Positions 6,735-8,847 of a stretch of DNA of 8,847 bases are shown here, in pieces (the first letter of the stretch is position 1; the number at the start of each line of letters is the position of its first letter). The stretch is from an uncultured Parabacteroides sp. (GTDB lineage: Bacteria; Bacteroidota; Bacteroidia; Bacteroidales; Tannerellaceae), in NCBI GenBank assembly GCA_900547435.1, contig URGO01000130.1, positions 1 through 8,847 of the forward strand. The letters run 5' to 3'. Below the pieces are notes generated by a model. The model was not told where the DNA came from. It did not search any database and saw only the letters and a program-made list of their open reading frames with translations. The position numbers and the translations under genes were made by a program.

Positions 6735-6841
6735 CCATAAATTCAATTTTTCACATTCGTGATAAATGCTTTTCATGTTTATGAAAAATACTTTTCAGAT
6801 AGGAGAAAAGTGCTTATCTGCTACGTGAAAAACAGAATATG
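6732..6841 (-). repeat. Array of degenerate 22-bp repeats with internal dyads in the trpG-trpD gap
   Basis: On the minus strand, five consecutive 22-bp units occupy 6820-6841, 6798-6819, 6776-6797, 6754-6775 and 6732-6753. The two best, 6776-6797 and 6754-6775, both start TGAAAAG and share about two thirds of positions; the outer units match only in part. Unit 6776-6797 contains a perfect dyad TGAAAA-N4-TTTTCA. Further complementary pairs in the array are 6770-6776 with 6781-6787, and 6790-6796 with 6805-6811. Not a CRISPR: there are no spacers. Possible roles are protein-binding sites, RNA processing or an inert repeat. Confidence 0.65.
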
Positions 6842-6850
6842 TCGGACGGA

Positions 6851-6876
6851 TGAGTTTATATATTCTGATAAACTCA
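6851..6876 (-). other. 9-bp perfect hairpin overlapping the trpG stop codon
   Basis: TGAGTTTAT at 6851-6859 and ATAAACTCA at 6868-6876 pair perfectly around an 8-nt loop. The TGA stop of trpG lies in one arm. No T-tract follows on the leftward strand, so it is not a classical terminator; mRNA 3'-end protection or a relic of the junction repeats (same AGTTTAT core) is possible. Confidence 0.5.
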
Positions 6877-7440
6877 ACAATTCAGCCAGTTCCTTATAAT
6901 CGTTTTCCCCTGCGGAGTCAGTACCGATTCGGGGTGGAACTGGATTCCCCGCACATCATAATGCCTATGGCGGAGCCCCATAATCCGGTTATCCCGCGTA
7001 TCTACGGCTGTTATCTCCAGGCATTCCGGGAAATCCTCCTTGGAAACGACCCACGAATGGTATCGTCCCGCCATAAAGGTTCCGGGCATGTCCTTAAAGA
7101 GAATATCATCGGAAACGACCTGTATCTCAGAGGCTATACCATGAAACACCTCCGAAAGGTTCTCCAGCCGGGCACCGAAGGCTTCGCCTATGGCCTGTTC
7201 GCCCAAACAAATCCCCAGGATGCTTTTTGTCGGAGCATACCGGCGAATCAAAGGGAGCAACAGGCCCGCCTCTTCGGGAATGCCTGGCCCCGGCGAGAGC
7301 AATATCTTGTCATACTTTTCCACTTCATCCAATTCAATCTTATCGTTGCGGAACACATCGGCATCCGCCCCCGTTTCCCGAACGATATGCAGGAGGTTAT
7401 AGGTAAACGAATCGTAATTATCCAATAGCAATATTTTCAT
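6874..7440 (-). CDS. trpG: Anthranilate synthase glutamine amidotransferase component
   Basis: A 188-residue class I glutamine amidotransferase that supplies ammonia to TrpE. The catalytic triad is visible: C78 in GICLGEQAIGEAFG (76-89), and H169 and E171 in GIQFHPESVLTP (165-176). The oxyanion region SPGPGIPEEAG (49-59) is intact. The residue after the nucleophile elbow is E81 where many homologues have H. The start is the canonical MKILLLDNYDSFTYNLLH. It could in principle also serve 4-amino-4-deoxychorismate synthesis as PabA, but its place between trpE and trpD makes tryptophan its main assignment. It is 41 bp after trpE. Confidence 0.97.
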   Translation of the reverse strand: MKILLLDNYDSFTYNLLHIVRETGADADVFRNDKIELDEVEKYDKILLSPGPGIPEEAGLLLPLIRRYAPTKSILGICLGEQAIGEAFGARLENLSEVFHGIASEIQVVSDDILFKDMPGTFMAGRYHSWVVSKEDFPECLEITAVDTRDNRIMGLRHRHYDVRGIQFHPESVLTPQGKTIIRNWLNC

Positions 7441-7443
7441 ATT

Positions 7444-7475
7444 TCTTAGCTTTTTAGTTTTTGAGTTTCTTCGTT
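7444..7475 (+). repeat. Four 8-bp tandem units at the trpE-trpG junction
   Basis: Plus strand: TCTTAGCT, TTTTAGTT, TTTGAGTT, TCTTCGTT, starting three bases beyond the trpG start codon. The period and the AGTT core agree with the trpC and trpD arrays, though unit sequences differ. Confidence 0.7.
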
Positions 7476-7481
7476 TTATTA

Positions 7482-8840
7482 TCAGTTATTCAATCCCTCG
7501 GCCAAAAGAATTGCTTTCTTTAAGGCACCCAGTTTATTGTTCACCTCCTGCAATTCGCGTTCGTCCCGACTCTTCGCCACGATACCGGCTCCCGCCTGAT
7601 AATACAGGACATTACCCCGGCTGATAAAGGAACGTATCGTAATGGCCTGGTTTAAATCTCCGTTCAATCCGATGAAACCGATGCATCCTCCGTATGCGGC
7701 CCGGTTATGGGGTTCGATTTCAGCAATCAATTGCATCGCCCTGACCTTGGGCGCCCCGCTTAGCGTACCCGCCGGGAAGGTGTCGATAAAGGCTTTGCCC
7801 GGTGTGCTTCCGGCATTTATCTGTCCCGTCACGCGCGACACCAGATGAATCACATGACTATAATATTGCACCTCTTTATAAAAATCCACCCGGACATCAT
7901 GGGCGTTACGCGAAAGGTCATTACGTGCCAGGTCAACCAGCATGACGTGTTCGGCATTCTCCTTTGGGTCATTCAGCAAAAGATCAGTGCGCCTCTTGTC
8001 CTCTTCCACATTCCCGGTGCGGAACGCGGTACCGGCTATCGGGTCAATGCTTACTATTCCGTTCTGCACCTTGCAATGGGTCTCCGGGGAAGAACCGAAT
8101 ATGCGGAATCCCCCTAAATCGATAAAAAACAGATAAGGGTATGGATTTATGCTCCGTAATGCTCGATAGACCTTGAAATCATCTCCGGAAAAGGGTTGTT
8201 CGAAGCGTCGGCTCAATACAATCTGGAACACATCTCCCCGTAGGCAATGACGGATTCCTGCACGCACCATCGATCGGTATTCCTCATCGGTGATAGGCGA
8301 GACCTCTTCGCCCTTCCGATGGAAATTATACGAAGCGAAGTTTCGGTTATAAATCGTATTTTCCAAGTCATGCAACCGGCTCTCCTCGTCTTCCTTCAGG
8401 AGCTCAATTAAGGTAAGTTCGTTCCGGAAATGGTCGAACACAATCAGGTACTTGTAGAAGATATAAAGGATATCCGGCGCGTCATTCTCCGGATGGTGGG
8501 ATTCCTTGACCGGAATCGGTTCAAAATAACGGACGGCATCGAACGAGGTGTACCCGAACAATCCGCATCGCGCCGATTCCTCGCCCTCGACCTGCAAACA
8601 TCCGATAAACTCGTTCAGGGCATCTTCCACGCGGAGATTATCCCCTAAATCCTTTATCGTTTGCGTTCCGTCGGGGAAATCCATCGTACATTGATTACGG
8701 TTCACTCCGAATTGTGCCAACGGATGCAGGGCGATAAACGAAAGGCTGTTTTCGTTCCCATGAAAATCCGAACTGCAGAGTCCAACAGCAAATGCAACAT
8801 TACGAAATATTTTTGAAAAAACACAATTTAGGAGTATCAA
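7482..8840 (-). CDS. trpE: Anthranilate synthase component I (5' end truncated or corrupted)
   Basis: Chorismate-utilising subunit that makes anthranilate with ammonia from TrpG. From about residue 23 (SSDFHGNENSLSFIALHP) to the end it follows Bacteroidales TrpE closely. Motifs include FGSSPET (about 248-254), PIAGTAFRTG (about 267-276), VMLVDLARNDL (about 299-309), AGTLSGAPKVRAMQLI (about 357-372) and GAGIVAKSRDERE (about 416-428). The reading frame opens with TTG at 8838-8840, only seven bases from the window end, and its first ~20 residues do not look like TrpE. The tryptophan-sensing LLESS expected just before DFHG reads GLCSS. The true start probably lies beyond the window, or the last ~75 bases contain errors. 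About 430 residues are reliable, against roughly 465 usual. trpB is expected next, upstream. Confidence 0.93.
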   Translation of the reverse strand: MILLNCVFSKIFRNVAFAVGLCSSDFHGNENSLSFIALHPLAQFGVNRNQCTMDFPDGTQTIKDLGDNLRVEDALNEFIGCLQVEGEESARCGLFGYTSFDAVRYFEPIPVKESHHPENDAPDILYIFYKYLIVFDHFRNELTLIELLKEDEESRLHDLENTIYNRNFASYNFHRKGEEVSPITDEEYRSMVRAGIRHCLRGDVFQIVLSRRFEQPFSGDDFKVYRALRSINPYPYLFFIDLGGFRIFGSSPETHCKVQNGIVSIDPIAGTAFRTGNVEEDKRRTDLLLNDPKENAEHVMLVDLARNDLSRNAHDVRVDFYKEVQYYSHVIHLVSRVTGQINAGSTPGKAFIDTFPAGTLSGAPKVRAMQLIAEIEPHNRAAYGGCIGFIGLNGDLNQAITIRSFISRGNVLYYQAGAGIVAKSRDERELQEVNNKLGALKKAILLAEGLNN

Positions 8841-8847
8841 ATTGTAG

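Noticed and set aside
6776..6800. Bacteroides-type internal promoter (TAnnTTTG) before trpD
   Set aside because: The best candidate on the minus strand is TATTTTTC, with no convincing TTTG at the right distance; it falls in the repeat array and is not supportable.
6732..6841. CRISPR array
   Set aside because: The 22-bp units are contiguous without spacers, degenerate, and have no cas genes nearby.
6850..7428. 192-residue plus-strand open frame
   Set aside because: It is fully antisense to trpG, whose catalytic triad and normal start leave no doubt about the coding strand; the antisense product has no recognisable motif.
7482..8847. trp leader peptide or attenuator
   Set aside because: Any leader would lie upstream of trpB/trpE beyond the right edge; the bases available there are unreliable.

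Overview
The window looks like a core-metabolism segment from a Bacteroidales bacterium (Bacteroides/Parabacteroides-like). The reasons are the trp gene order E-G-D-C-F-A, the clustering of a citramalate-synthase-type enzyme with leuD and leuB, AT-rich starts without clear Shine-Dalgarno sequences, and a GxxExxY-family cassette of a kind common in that order. Genus is not resolved.

Layout: The left arm reads rightward. It holds a damaged tail of leuD (to 138), an inverted-repeat-bounded GxxExxY cassette (149-604), a 508-residue synthase of the isopropylmalate/citramalate family (622-2148) and leuB (2256-3317). A strong hairpin plus T-tract at 3351-3412 ends this unit. The right arm reads leftward and converges on it: trpE (7482-8840, 5' end unreliable), trpG, trpD, trpC, trpF and trpA (ending at 3422). 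trpB is absent and probably lies beyond the right edge, ahead of trpE. No gene-free stretch exceeds 300 bases; the longest gap is 191 bp between trpG and trpD.

Function: The trp genes cover chorismate to indole: TrpE/TrpG make anthranilate, TrpD adds phosphoribosyl, TrpF isomerises, TrpC closes the ring, and TrpA releases indole for TrpB. In the leu arm the synthase has residues typical of citramalate synthases (acetyl-CoA plus pyruvate). LeuCD and LeuB could then carry citramalate to 2-oxobutyrate for isoleucine, as well as performing the leucine steps.

The unusual material is between the genes. (1) The GxxExxY cassette has 45-bp inverted repeats with one mismatch; the start codon lies in one repeat and the stop codon in the other. 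(2) Four trp junctions and the synthase-leuB gap are filled with degenerate tandem repeats of period 8 around an AGTT/AACT core, often right up to the start codon. (3) The trpG-trpD gap holds an array of degenerate 22-bp units, several of them dyads of the form TGAAAA-N4-TTTTCA. (4) The outer 75-90 bases at each end look corrupted, as at the edges of a low-coverage contig.
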